A stretch of DNA of 33,098 nt from Prevotella sp. GTDB lineage: Bacteria > Bacteroidota > Bacteroidia > Bacteroidales > Bacteroidaceae. The notes below the pieces were generated by a model that did no database searches, had not been told where the DNA came from, and saw nothing but the letters and a program-made list of their open reading frames with translations. Below are positions 7,612 to 16,145 of the stretch, one piece after another. Where the stretch lies: the NCBI GenBank assembly GCA_024692385.1, contig JAILMS010000093.1, positions 1-33,098 of the forward strand, in the 5' to 3' direction. The number at the start of each line of letters is the position of its first letter. Position 1 is the first letter of the stretch. Made by a program: the position numbers and the translations under genes.

Positions 7612-8418
7612 GTGGAACTTAGGATTCTCTACACCATGTGCTGACTTACTCTCCAGCACGGTCATCGGTGAGTACTTACAGTACAAACCAAAACCATCAG
7701 ACTTCAGGATGCCCATGAAGTCGACAGTTACAGGGCGCTGACCTATTTCCTTAATGCCCTGCTCCCAATTGATATCATCATCGGTCCACTCATTGTTGAT
7801 GCGACCGCGAAGATTGAAGTTCACCACAGGACCCAGCGAGAAGCTGCTCTTACTCTTCTTGCCAAACTTCTGAGTGAACAGGAAAGGTACAGACAGGCTG
7901 AAGATATCAATACATGAGCTGGTCTTCGAATAATTAGCGAGATAGTCGCCAAAGGTAACGATACCATCCGCATTCTTTCTTATCTCATTACCTCTGGGCA
8001 CCGTATAGCTACGCCAGTTGCACCACAGACCAACAGAATAGGTCTGCAGGCCCTTCTTCGGGGTGTAGCAGTAGCGCAGACCAATCATCCACTCAGGTGA
8101 TCTGAAAGTGGCAAAGCCATGACCCTGAGGGGTATTGGTAGGAGCTGTCCAACCATAACCGAGATCGAGCACCAGCTTATTATCGTCGTCCGTGACAGTC
8201 TTCTTAATAATCGTTGAGGTAGATTTGCTGATAGTTACCTTTGACACATAGTGAATACTCTCACCATCTTTTTTACTGGTAACCTTAATCGTCTGTACGG
8301 AATCGTTGGTCATCACCGTCACCTTGGTAGGATTATAGTATACCACCGTATCATTCATCTCCGTAGCGTTTACCATTGTGCAAACGGCCAATGCCATCAG
8401 CAGGAAATATTTTCTCAT
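7585..8418 (-). CDS. Secreted protein of unknown function, probable outer-membrane beta-barrel
   Basis: A 277-residue protein I cannot place in a named family. It has a signal peptide (MRKYFLLMALAVCTMVNA). Residues ~25-85 are rich in Thr, Val, Ser and Lys. A Gly- and aromatic-rich region follows with alternating strands (LDLGYGWTAPTN, FRSPEWMIGLRYCYTPKKGL, SVGLWCNWRSY, FSLGPVVNFNLRGRIN). It ends SLSFGLFF, a C-terminal aromatic strand of the sort recognised by the barrel-assembly machinery. The pattern suggests a small outer-membrane barrel; this is inference. It is convergent with xseB, overlapping 27 nt. Confidence 0.75.
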   Translation of the reverse strand: MRKYFLLMALAVCTMVNATEMNDTVVYYNPTKVTVMTNDSVQTIKVTSKKDGESIHYVSKVTISKSTSTIIKKTVTDDDNKLVLDLGYGWTAPTNTPQGHGFATFRSPEWMIGLRYCYTPKKGLQTYSVGLWCNWRSYTVPRGNEIRKNADGIVTFGDYLANYSKTSSCIDIFSLSVPFLFTQKFGKKSKSSFSLGPVVNFNLRGRINNEWTDDDINWEQGIKEIGQRPVTVDFMGILKSDGFGLYCKYSPMTVLESKSAHGVENPKFHSLSFGLFF

Positions 8419-8467
8419 ACTCTCTTGTTTTGTTAATACGTTGAATATCTATTCAGTTTTTCGGCTG

Positions 8468-8475
8468 CAAAGGTA
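8468..8475 (-). promoter_or_regulatory. Probable -7 promoter element of the outer-membrane-type gene
   Basis: TACCTTTG on the minus strand, about 50 nt before the ATG at 8418. I see no clear TTTG at the right spacing upstream, so the call rests on the -7 element alone. Confidence 0.5.
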
Positions 8476-8515
8476 TACAAAAAACTACACACGACACACT
8501 TTTCAGAGGAAATTC

Positions 8516-8546
8516 TTGCACAAATGACAGATTTTGATTACTTTTG
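8516..8546 (+). promoter_or_regulatory. Promoter for ilvE
   Basis: TACTTTTG (8539-8546) fits TAnnTTTG, with a TTG (8516-8518) 20 nt upstream. It lies downstream of the longest open start (TTG at 8534) and so supports the ATG at 8588. Confidence 0.6.
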
Positions 8547-8587
8547 CCAGCAATTTGATACAAAGAACAACAAAAACAGAGACCATT

Positions 8588-9604
8588 ATGAAGAATTTAG
8601 ATTGGGCTAGTTTGTCGTTCGGTTACATGAAGACCGACTACAACGTACGCTGTTACTATCGTGACGGTAAGTGGGGCGAGATAGAAGTTTGCTCCGACGA
8701 GTATCTGAAAATGCATATGGCAGCGACCTGTCTGCACTACGGTCAGGAGGCTTTCGAAGGACTGAAGGCATATCGCTGCAAGGATGGTAAGGTACGCATT
8801 TTCCGTGTCGATGAGAATGCAGCCCGCCTGCAATCAACCTGTCGTGGCATTATGATGCCTGAGGTTAGCACCGAGCTCTTCACCGAGATGGTCAAGAAGG
8901 TGGTACGCCTGAATCAGGAGTGGATTCCTACCTACGAGAGTGGTGCCACGCTCTATATCCGTCCGCTGCTCATCGGTACCAGTGCACAGGTTGGTGTACA
9001 TCCCGCTAAGGAATACTGCTTCCTCATCTTCGTTACTCCCGTAGGACCGTACTTCAAGGGCGGCTTCTCCAGCAATCCTTACGTTATCGTACGCGACTAC
9101 GACCGTTCAGCACCTCTTGGTACTGGTAAATATAAGGTGGGCGGTAACTACGCTGCTTCTCTCTTCGCCAACAACCTGGCACACGAGAAGGGCTACGCCT
9201 GCGAGTTCTACCTTGACGCCAAGGAGAAGAAGTATATCGACGAATGTGGTGCCGCCAATTTCTTTGGCATCAAGAACAACACCTACATCACTCCAAAGTC
9301 AACCTCTATCCTACCCTCTATCACCAACAAGTCACTGATGCAGGTAGCAGAGGATCTGGGTATGAAGGTGGAGCGTCGTCCTATTGCCGAGGAAGAGCTG
9401 GAGACCTTTGAAGAGGCAGGAGCTTGCGGTACAGCAGCCGTTATCTCACCAATCTCTTATATTGACGACCTCGACACTGGCAAGCGCTATAGCTTTGGCG
9501 ACAAGCCCGGTCCCGTATCGAAAAAGCTTTTCGACACATTGCGCGGCATCCAGTATGGCGAGATTGAAGACAAGCACGGTTGGACAACCGTTGTTATTGA
9601 ATAA
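8588..9604 (+). CDS. ilvE: Branched-chain amino acid aminotransferase
   Basis: A PLP enzyme of fold class IV that transfers amino groups between branched-chain amino acids and 2-oxoglutarate. The 338-residue protein has the class signature: LHYGQEAFEGLKAYR near residue 50-60, the PLP Lys at about 183 in GKYKVGGNYA, and DECGAANFF. An EEAGACGTAAVISPI segment near the C-terminus binds cofactor phosphate. Length is that of the longer (eukaryote-like) IlvE group. The ATG at 8588 is preferred over the TTG at 8534 because of the promoter position and the family start. trmB follows after 12 nt. Confidence 0.95.
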   Translation: MKNLDWASLSFGYMKTDYNVRCYYRDGKWGEIEVCSDEYLKMHMAATCLHYGQEAFEGLKAYRCKDGKVRIFRVDENAARLQSTCRGIMMPEVSTELFTEMVKKVVRLNQEWIPTYESGATLYIRPLLIGTSAQVGVHPAKEYCFLIFVTPVGPYFKGGFSSNPYVIVRDYDRSAPLGTGKYKVGGNYAASLFANNLAHEKGYACEFYLDAKEKKYIDECGAANFFGIKNNTYITPKSTSILPSITNKSLMQVAEDLGMKVERRPIAEEELETFEEAGACGTAAVISPISYIDDLDTGKRYSFGDKPGPVSKKLFDTLRGIQYGEIEDKHGWTTVVIE

Positions 9605-9616
9605 CGGTTATTGCTA

Positions 9617-10387
9617 ATGGGAAAAGGCAAACTGGCGAAATTCGCCGACATGGAAAGATATGAGAACGTGTTCCAGTACCCTTATTCGGTAGTGGAGCAT
9701 GTTCCTTTTGAGATGCGAGGTCACTGGCATGAGCAGTACTTCCACAACGGCAACCCCATCGTCTTGGAGTTGGGCTGTGGTAAAGGCGAGTATACCGTTG
9801 GCCTGGCCAAGAAGTACCCTAATATCAACTTTATCGGTGTGGACATCAAGGGTGCACGCATGTGGACAGGAGCCACACAGGCCGTCAACGAAGGGCTGAA
9901 GAATGTAGCCTTTTTGCGCACCAATATCGAGATTATAGAGCGCTTCTTCGCCCCTGGTGAGGTACAGGAGATATGGCTTACCTTCTCTGACCCTCAGATG
10001 AAGAACCCACGCAAGCGTCTCACGTCGACATGGTTTATGAACCGCTATCGTAAGTTCCTTATCAACGATGGCATCATCCACCTGAAGACCGACTCTAACT
10101 TTCTCTTCACATACACCACCTACATGGTGGAGAAGAACAGCCTACCCATAGAGGTAAAAACGACCGACTTATATGCTGAAGCAGAAGGCAACTCATTACT
10201 GCAAGAGGCAGCATCCATTCAGACCTACTACGAGTCTATGTGGATTGAGCGCGGCCTGAATATCAAGTATATGAGGTTCCATCTGCCTCAGGAGGGCACT
10301 CTTGAAGAGCCCGACGTAGAGATTGAGCTCGACGACTACCGCTCTTATCACCGCGACAAACGCAGTTCTAAAGACAAAGCGAAATAG
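9617..10387 (+). CDS. trmB: tRNA (guanine-N7-)-methyltransferase
   Basis: SAM-dependent enzyme that makes m7G at position 46 of tRNA. The 256-residue protein shows the SAM site [12 protein letters not shown], the acidic end of the next strand ([13 protein letters not shown]), and [15 protein letters not shown]. The last is the Bacteroidetes form of the catalytic PDP-containing motif; here the usual Pro is Ser. The C-terminus is strongly charged. A TTG at 9611 is in frame, but ATG at 9617 is the better start. Co-transcribed with ilvE by position and ended by the hairpin at 10393-10427. Confidence 0.92.
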   Translation: MGKGKLAKFADMERYENVFQYPYSVVEHVPFEMRGHWHEQYFHNGNPIVLELGCGKGEYTVGLAKKYPNINFIGVDIKGARMWTGATQAVNEGLKNVAFLRTNIEIIERFFAPGEVQEIWLTFSDPQMKNPRKRLTSTWFMNRYRKFLINDGIIHLKTDSNFLFTYTTYMVEKNSLPIEVKTTDLYAEAEGNSLLQEAASIQTYYESMWIERGLNIKYMRFHLPQEGTLEEPDVEIELDDYRSYHRDKRSSKDKAK

Positions 10388-10392
10388 GACAT

Positions 10393-10427
10393 AAAAAGCG
10401 CTAAGCAAATGGGCTCAGCGCTTTTTT
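10393..10427. terminator. Rho-independent terminator, bidirectional
   Basis: AAAAAGCGCT pairs perfectly with AGCGCTTTTT, with an A run on one side and a T run on the other. It serves trmB (plus) and the acid phosphatase gene (minus). Confidence 0.88.
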
Positions 10428-10431
10428 ATTT

Positions 10432-11199
10432 CTACTTCCTCGCTTTCTTGTAAGCCTTCAGCTCTGCAGGCGTTGCAATACCAGCTTTGCAGCGGTATTC
10501 CAGTCGTGCCAGACGCATCTGTTCTAGGAAGCGCTCACTGGTGTGCAAACGTGCATAGGCGGCAGAAGCAGCCAGGCGACCAGCATCGACGTCGCTCTGC
10601 CAGTGGGCACCAACGATGATGCGGCTCTCGCCATACATATAGCCACGAGCCAGGAGGGTGTCGGCACGGTCAGGATTGATCTCCGACAGCAACAGCGCTG
10701 AGCTCCAGCCAAGGATGGTGTGGCCAGAGGGGTAAGAGCCATTCTTACGCAATGAGGGCTCGTCCTGGGGATAGAGCGTAGGCTCGTGCATTCGCATGAA
10801 GGGGCGACGGCGCATGTAGTACTTCTTGGGGATTCTGCAGATGCTATCGCATGTGGCTGTGCCATTGCGCAGCACCTTATAAATCTCTGGGGTTTCCTCC
10901 TTCGAGATCTTCATGCCGAAAGGCTCGCTGAACTCACGGATGATACAGTCGAGACCATACTCTGCATCACGGATGGCAATAGCGGCACGCTCCTTGTTCT
11001 GGCGCATCTGCTTGCCCCACATATACTGCATGATATCATAGGTAAAGTGGGCACCGACAGTGTCGGGAGGAGCAGGACACCACTTCAGCATGTCGGGCAT
11101 CTCCTCGGAGGTGAAATACGCTTCTACATCACTCTGTGCCTGTGCACAAACGGCAGTCATCGTCATGACAGCCATCATCATCATCTTTTTCATCTTCAT
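10432..11199 (-). CDS. Class A nonspecific acid phosphatase (PAP2 superfamily, PhoN-like)
   Basis: An exported 255-residue phosphomonoesterase that would release phosphate from organic esters in the periplasm. The signal peptide is the Met-rich MKMKKMMMMAVMTMTAVCAQA. The three phosphatase motifs are present: Kx6RP around KKYYMRRRP, GSYPSGHT (the class A signature), and SRIIVGAHWQSDVDAG. The reading frame is open upstream to 11319 but overlaps the preceding gene, so I choose the ATG at 11199 just before the signal peptide. It lies 25 nt after a broken phosphate-type porin gene, a pairing that makes sense for phosphate uptake. Confidence 0.9.
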   Translation of the reverse strand: MKMKKMMMMAVMTMTAVCAQAQSDVEAYFTSEEMPDMLKWCPAPPDTVGAHFTYDIMQYMWGKQMRQNKERAAIAIRDAEYGLDCIIREFSEPFGMKISKEETPEIYKVLRNGTATCDSICRIPKKYYMRRRPFMRMHEPTLYPQDEPSLRKNGSYPSGHTILGWSSALLLSEINPDRADTLLARGYMYGESRIIVGAHWQSDVDAGRLAASAAYARLHTSERFLEQMRLARLEYRCKAGIATPAELKAYKKARK

Positions 11200-11224
11200 A
11201 ATAACCTCTATTTTATGTACTGTT

Positions 11225-12117
11225 CTAAAATTGCACTTGCAGGCGCGTCTCAAAAATGCTGACCTCATTGTCGGCAAAGCCGCTACGATTGGTAACCTTC
11301 CTCCACGAGCCACGAACACGCCATATCATATACTTATTGATGTAGTAGTCGTAGCAGAGCGCCCAGTCATTGAGGTAACCGCCATAGACGCCCGCACTGG
11401 CATCCGACAGCGACGTGTAGTTATACTGTAGACAGAGTTCCATATTACCGGCATCAGGGGTAGCGATGCCAACGTCGGTCATGGTGTATTTGTAATGACG
11501 TCCCTTGAGCAGACCACGCAGGGTGACATAAGCGCCACTGCCTCGGAAGGCTGTCAGCCCATTGTCGCGCGAGATGCTGTTGTAGAAATACTGTCCTATC
11601 ACGGCAAATCGTCCAAAAGACCAGAGGATTTCAGGCGAGAACTTGTACATCACCTTCGCATCCGTCACAACAGCCTGTTGCGAGTTGACCTTAGCCACAC
11701 GGGTAGGCCAGTGCGTGCTGAGCGTGAACTGCTTGTGGCTGAGCGAGTCGGCAGTATTGTAGCGAGGAACTGGTACAGCTCTGATAGCCATACTGGTGGA
11801 TGAAATAGCCACCACGAAAAAAAATTCTGCTTATCAAGGTCGTACTGTATGAAGACATCCTTCATATTCACTTTACCATAGGCAAAACCCATGTCAATCT
11901 TTCCTTTCCACTGACCATAGGTAAAGCCGACGCCGAGGCGCATATCAGGGGTACCCACCCCACTCTTCAGCTGGTCTTCCTGCTGCTGGCCATGGATGTA
12001 GGCCGCATCAAAGAGAATGCGCCCTGAGGGTTTCACCTTCAGTTCGGGTTCTTGTGCATTGGAACTAATAGCCGCTACCAATATCATCATCCACACTACA
12101 ATTCGTAATCTCATCAT
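11225..12117 (-). pseudogene. Broken OprP/OprO-like porin gene (frameshift plus probable internal deletion)
   Basis: Two reading frames on the same strand make one porin-like protein. The first (from ATG 12117) has a signal peptide, then ILFDAAYIHG, GTPDMRLGVGFTYGQWKGK and IDMGFAYGKVNMKDVFIQYDLDKQNFF. At the T8 run (11817-11824) it leaves frame. With one T fewer it would continue RGGYFIHQYGYQSCTSSS, the text expected for the family. Near 11765 the frame changes again to PRYNTADSLSHKQFTL, which runs to an F-terminated barrel end at 11225. The repaired protein would be about 300 residues against roughly 380-400 recalled for relatives, so about 80-100 residues seem to be missing at the second break. 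Family assignment is from remembered motifs. Confidence 0.8.
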
Positions 12118-12199
12118 ATTTTGTTTATTTTGTTAAGATCATTATTCGAGCGTAAAAATAAGGTATTTTTTTCAAAAAGCAAAACAGATGGCAAAATAA

Positions 12200-12230
12200 T
12201 TGGCATTTCCCCCTTTTATTTGTACCTTTG
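12200..12230 (+). promoter_or_regulatory. Promoter for mrp
   Basis: TACCTTTG (12223-12230) with TTGG (12200-12203) 19 nt upstream. The predicted transcript starts some 10-20 nt before the mrp start codon. No matching promoter is visible for the porin pseudogene on the opposite strand. Confidence 0.65.
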
Positions 12231-12251
12231 CAGCATAAAACTAAGATGATA

Positions 12252-13349
12252 ATGGCATTATATCCGAAATTAATTATGGACGCGCTGGCTACGGTGACGT
12301 ATGCTGGTACAAAGAAAAACCTGGTAGAAAGCGAGATGGTGGCTGACCAGCCTGCCATCAATGGCAATAAAGTAACTGTCGTGCTGGAATTCCCACGCGA
12401 CACTGATCCTTTCCTCAAGTCGACCGTAAAGGCGGCAGAGGCAGCTATCAAATATCACTGTGGCAAGGATGTGGAAGTGGAGATACAGACGGAATTCAAG
12501 TCGAAGCCACGCCCAGAGGTAGGCAAACTGCTGCCACAGGTAAAGAACATCATTGCCGTCAGTTCTGGCAAGGGCGGTGTGGGCAAGAGCACCGTATCAG
12601 CCAACTTGGCTATCGCACTGGCCCGTCTGGGATATAAGGTCGGTCTGCTGGACTGCGACATCTTCGGTCCCTCAATGCCCAAGATGTTCCATGTAGAGGA
12701 TGCACGCCCCTACGCTGTAGAGGTGGACGGAAGACAACTCATTGAGCCCATCGAGGCCTATGGCGTGAAGATGCTGTCAATAGGTTTCTTCGTGAATCCC
12801 GACACGGCAACACTGTGGCGTGGCGGTATGGCGACGAATGCCCTGAAACAACTCATCGCTGACGCCAACTGGGGTGAACTGGACTACTTTATCCTCGATA
12901 CACCTCCTGGCACCTCAGATATACACTTGACACTGCTGCAGACGCTGGCCATCACGGGATCCGTCATCGTATCAACTCCTCAACAGGTGGCACTGGCCGA
13001 TGCTCGCAAGGGTATCGACATGTATCGTAACGACAAGGTGAACGTGCCCATCCTCGGACTCATTGAGAACATGGCATGGTTTACACCTGCCGAACTGCCC
13101 GAGAACAAATACTACATCTTCGGCAAAGAAGGCTGCAAACAGCTGGCTGAAGAGATGCAGGTACCCCTCTTAGCACAAATTCCTCTGGTTCAAGGCATCT
13201 GCGACAGTGGTGACAAAGGCGAACCTGCCGCGCTGAATAGCGAGACCGCTACAGGACTGGCCTTTATCAACTTGGCACAAGCTGTAGTGACTGTAGTAAA
13301 CCGTCGCAACAAGGAACAGCCTGCTACGAAAATCGTAGGTATGAAATAA
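12252..13349 (+). CDS. mrp: Mrp/ApbC-family P-loop ATPase (iron-sulfur carrier type)
   Basis: A Mrp/NBP35-type ATPase, a family that carries and transfers Fe-S clusters. Its 365 residues comprise a ~95-residue N-terminal domain (ALYPKLIMDALATV..., resembling the MIP18/DUF59 fold by position) and a deviant Walker A at about 103-113 (SGKGGVGKST). ILDTPPGTSDIHLTLLQ and GLIENMAWFTP follow. The CxxC that binds the cluster in E. coli-type Mrp is absent; that place reads TPAEL. From memory this is common in Bacteroidetes. ATG 12246 is an alternative start two codons upstream; a TTG at 12228 falls inside the promoter and is excluded. It converges with the last sensor kinase gene; the stop codons are 2 nt apart. 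Confidence 0.92.
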   Translation: MALYPKLIMDALATVTYAGTKKNLVESEMVADQPAINGNKVTVVLEFPRDTDPFLKSTVKAAEAAIKYHCGKDVEVEIQTEFKSKPRPEVGKLLPQVKNIIAVSSGKGGVGKSTVSANLAIALARLGYKVGLLDCDIFGPSMPKMFHVEDARPYAVEVDGRQLIEPIEAYGVKMLSIGFFVNPDTATLWRGGMATNALKQLIADANWGELDYFILDTPPGTSDIHLTLLQTLAITGSVIVSTPQQVALADARKGIDMYRNDKVNVPILGLIENMAWFTPAELPENKYYIFGKEGCKQLAEEMQVPLLAQIPLVQGICDSGDKGEPAALNSETATGLAFINLAQAVVTVVNRRNKEQPATKIVGMK

Positions 13350-13351
13350 CG

Positions 13352-16126
13352 TCAGCCCTGACTGACGTCAATCGGTACCCAAAACCAGAAGGTAGAGCCA
13401 TGACCCTCGCCTTCTGAGGTGACACCAATGCGACCACCACACTTGTCGACAATGGCCTTACAGATGGCAAGGCCAAGACCTGTACCCTGTACGAAATCGT
13501 TCAGTTTGACAAAACGCTCAAAAACGGAAGCCTGCTTCTCCTTAGGGATGCCCACACCGGTATCTTCACAGAAGAAGCAGAGCCCGTCACGGCGTTGTCC
13601 ATTAATCTCACGCGACTCCTTGCGGTAGCCCACACGGATATGTCCCTTTTTGGTGTACTTGACGGCATTGGTAACGAAATTGGTCAGCAACTGCTGGAGG
13701 CGTCCCTTATCCATCATCACGGGCAACGAGTCGTAAGGATTATCTTTCAGGAACTTGACATCAGCATTCTGCACGCGCTGCTCCAGCGTCTGACAGATAT
13801 CGTTGAAGACAGGAGGCAAGTCGATTGATGTCCGCTCAATAGCAATAGCCTGTCCCATGCTGCTGGCTTCCAGAATATCGTTAATCAGTCGCAGCAGCAT
13901 GTCGCAGTTGTTACGAATGATACGTATGAACTCTTTACGCTCGTCAGGAGTATCAATCATCTGTAGCAGGTCGCTAAAGCCCACAATGGCATTGAGCGGC
14001 GTACGGATTTCATGCGTCATATTGGCTAGGAAGGCACTCTTCAAACGTCCTGAATCCTGAGCACGCGCCGTCTCCTCACGGAGTTTCTTCTGGGCAAGCA
14101 TCAAATCACTGACATCACGCACCAATCCAAAATATTCCTTGGAATGGCCCTCCTCGTCAGTAATAGGAATACCCGTAATAGCATACCATGTCAGCTCACT
14201 GGTAACAGGGGTATAGTTGAACTCGTGAATCACATTAAAGGGTTTTCCATTCAATACCAAGTCTTGGAAAACCTGCTCGGCTTCCTGGCGATGCTCAGCA
14301 GCCATGCCTGCCAGATAGTCCTCTAAGGATACTGAGTATTCTGTCTGACGCAAGCTACGCGTGAAGCGGATAATGCGCTCAAAAGTATTGAAGGTCCATA
14401 CATACATATTGCTCTCCTCCAACAGGTAGCGCAAGCGTTCCTCATAGCGGTTGATGGCATTATGCGTCTCTTTGAGCTGGCGCTCATGCTCACGCTGTTT
14501 CATATACATATCACGCTCAGCAGAAACATCACGGGAGGTGAGAATATAGTAAACCAGACGTCCCGTTTCATCGGTAATAGGCACAACACGCGTTTCAACA
14601 TACTTATCAACGCCCCAATTTGGATAACACATGTGTCCACTGGCATGGAAAGTACCCAAATGATTCTGGGCAGCATATTCCTTAAAGAACGGATCATCCA
14701 AGAACGACGTTTCGCGGAAATGGCGCTCACGTTCGGGAGTTAACTCCAGCAACTCGCGCATACGATGATTCATATGAATCACAAAACCATTGGCATCATG
14801 GAACGACATCGCCATCATGTTCGTCTCGAAGACCTTCATATATCTATCAGCCAGTTCCTGATTGCTACGCTCCTCTTCCAGGTCCTTGGTAATATCCTTG
14901 ATGGTATGCAAGATATAGCGAGGTATGCCATTCTCTCGTTCCAAGACAGCACCACCCACGAAGGTTCTCCAACAGGGTTTATCAATAGTACCAGCATTAT
15001 AACGGCGCTGCAAGTTCCATGTCTCACAATCGCCACGCTTCATGCAGTCAACATGCATACGGAACTCCTCACGCTCATCAGGGGCTATGCGCTCGATCAA
15101 CTCTTCCATAGCCATACCACCGACTGGCAACAAATCACCATGGATATTCTTGACAATGCCAAGAACAATGTCATATTCGAGCACAAAATAGTCATCCATA
15201 TCAAGAGCCTGTGCCATGATACTGTTCAACTCAGTATTACGACGTATGGAGGCGTTGACACGCTGAGAGAGAAGGTGAGCAGCAAAGAATACGACGAGAC
15301 CTGCCAAAGCCAGACCTATCAGGATGAACGGAGCCAAGGGGGACTCGTTGTCGTGTTCACGCTCAGGATGGAACCACTTATCGTAGATGCGCTGCAAGTC
15401 ACCCGCCTGCTCCAAACGAGTATATTGGTCATCAATAGCATCAAGCAGATCCTTATTATAGCCAATAATGTGTAACTCGCCAGCAGGGATATCCTTCACA
15501 TCATCCAATATAAGGCTATCAATACCCAGCTCTTGAATTTTCTTCTCAAGAGGCATCTGTCCCCAGATGTAGTAGTCGCATTGATGGGCTCGCACACTGG
15601 TAAGGCCATCCTTGGGCGAAAAATACTTTACCTTAAAGGGGATACTATCCATTTCACTGACACGCAGGGCCGCATAGTCATTCTTCTTAACACCTACCCT
15701 GACGCCCTTGCCAATAGCATTGATACCAGCGAAGGGAGGAACATCAATGCGTCGGACTACACGAAGATTGTAGTAGTTGACATATTTCTTCGTTTGTATA
15801 AACGGCTCGTGCCTGTAGTAAATCGATAGTGCGTGGAGCAAGTCGGCCTTATGCTTGACAAACATGTCACTTGACGCCTGCCATTCCTGCATGACATACT
15901 TATGAGGAATCTCCAGACGATTGAGAATAATATCAAGGACTTCCACATTATAGCCTGCAGGTTGTCCATCACTGTCGAGAAACTCGAAAGGACGGAAGTC
16001 CCAGTCACAGGCAATAATCAACGGATGTTCTTCGGTATAGCCGTAAGAATCATTGGCAGCTACCTTTGTAGGTAGCACACCCATAAACAAAGCAATCAAT
16101 ATATATGTTATGATTGAGTTTTTCAT
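13352..16126 (-). CDS. Sensor histidine kinase with periplasmic solute-binding domain (kinase 4 of operon, His form)
   Basis: A 924-residue membrane sensor kinase. In order: signal peptide (to ~26), a family-3 solute-binding-like domain (~35-255, EEHPLIIACDWDFRPFEFL), one membrane segment (PFILIGLALAGLVVFFAA), three PAS-like domains, then HisKA and HATPase. The phosphoacceptor is present: H705 in MTHEIRTPLNAIVGFSDLL. The ATP motifs are intact: N-box TNFVTNAVKYT, G1 EDTGVGIP, F-box FERFVKL and G2 GTGLGLAIC. There is no receiver domain. A TTG start at 16159 is in frame, but the ATG at 16126 begins the signal peptide. It lies 19 nt after the preceding kinase gene and resembles the kinase at 18936-21005. 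Confidence 0.93.
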   Translation of the reverse strand: MKNSIITYILIALFMGVLPTKVAANDSYGYTEEHPLIIACDWDFRPFEFLDSDGQPAGYNVEVLDIILNRLEIPHKYVMQEWQASSDMFVKHKADLLHALSIYYRHEPFIQTKKYVNYYNLRVVRRIDVPPFAGINAIGKGVRVGVKKNDYAALRVSEMDSIPFKVKYFSPKDGLTSVRAHQCDYYIWGQMPLEKKIQELGIDSLILDDVKDIPAGELHIIGYNKDLLDAIDDQYTRLEQAGDLQRIYDKWFHPEREHDNESPLAPFILIGLALAGLVVFFAAHLLSQRVNASIRRNTELNSIMAQALDMDDYFVLEYDIVLGIVKNIHGDLLPVGGMAMEELIERIAPDEREEFRMHVDCMKRGDCETWNLQRRYNAGTIDKPCWRTFVGGAVLERENGIPRYILHTIKDITKDLEEERSNQELADRYMKVFETNMMAMSFHDANGFVIHMNHRMRELLELTPERERHFRETSFLDDPFFKEYAAQNHLGTFHASGHMCYPNWGVDKYVETRVVPITDETGRLVYYILTSRDVSAERDMYMKQREHERQLKETHNAINRYEERLRYLLEESNMYVWTFNTFERIIRFTRSLRQTEYSVSLEDYLAGMAAEHRQEAEQVFQDLVLNGKPFNVIHEFNYTPVTSELTWYAITGIPITDEEGHSKEYFGLVRDVSDLMLAQKKLREETARAQDSGRLKSAFLANMTHEIRTPLNAIVGFSDLLQMIDTPDERKEFIRIIRNNCDMLLRLINDILEASSMGQAIAIERTSIDLPPVFNDICQTLEQRVQNADVKFLKDNPYDSLPVMMDKGRLQQLLTNFVTNAVKYTKKGHIRVGYRKESREINGQRRDGLCFFCEDTGVGIPKEKQASVFERFVKLNDFVQGTGLGLAICKAIVDKCGGRIGVTSEGEGHGSTFWFWVPIDVSQG

Positions 16127-16145
16127 TATTACTTTCTCCCCCCCT

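Noticed and set aside
11665-11815. Programmed frameshift or a split two-gene porin
   Set aside because: The T8 run could allow slippage, but restoring that frame still leaves a second frame change and missing family sequence near 11765, so decay is the simpler reading.
14765-15475. 236-codon open frame opposite the last kinase gene
   Set aside because: It is covered by an intact sensor kinase on the other strand and shows no promoter or recognisable motif.
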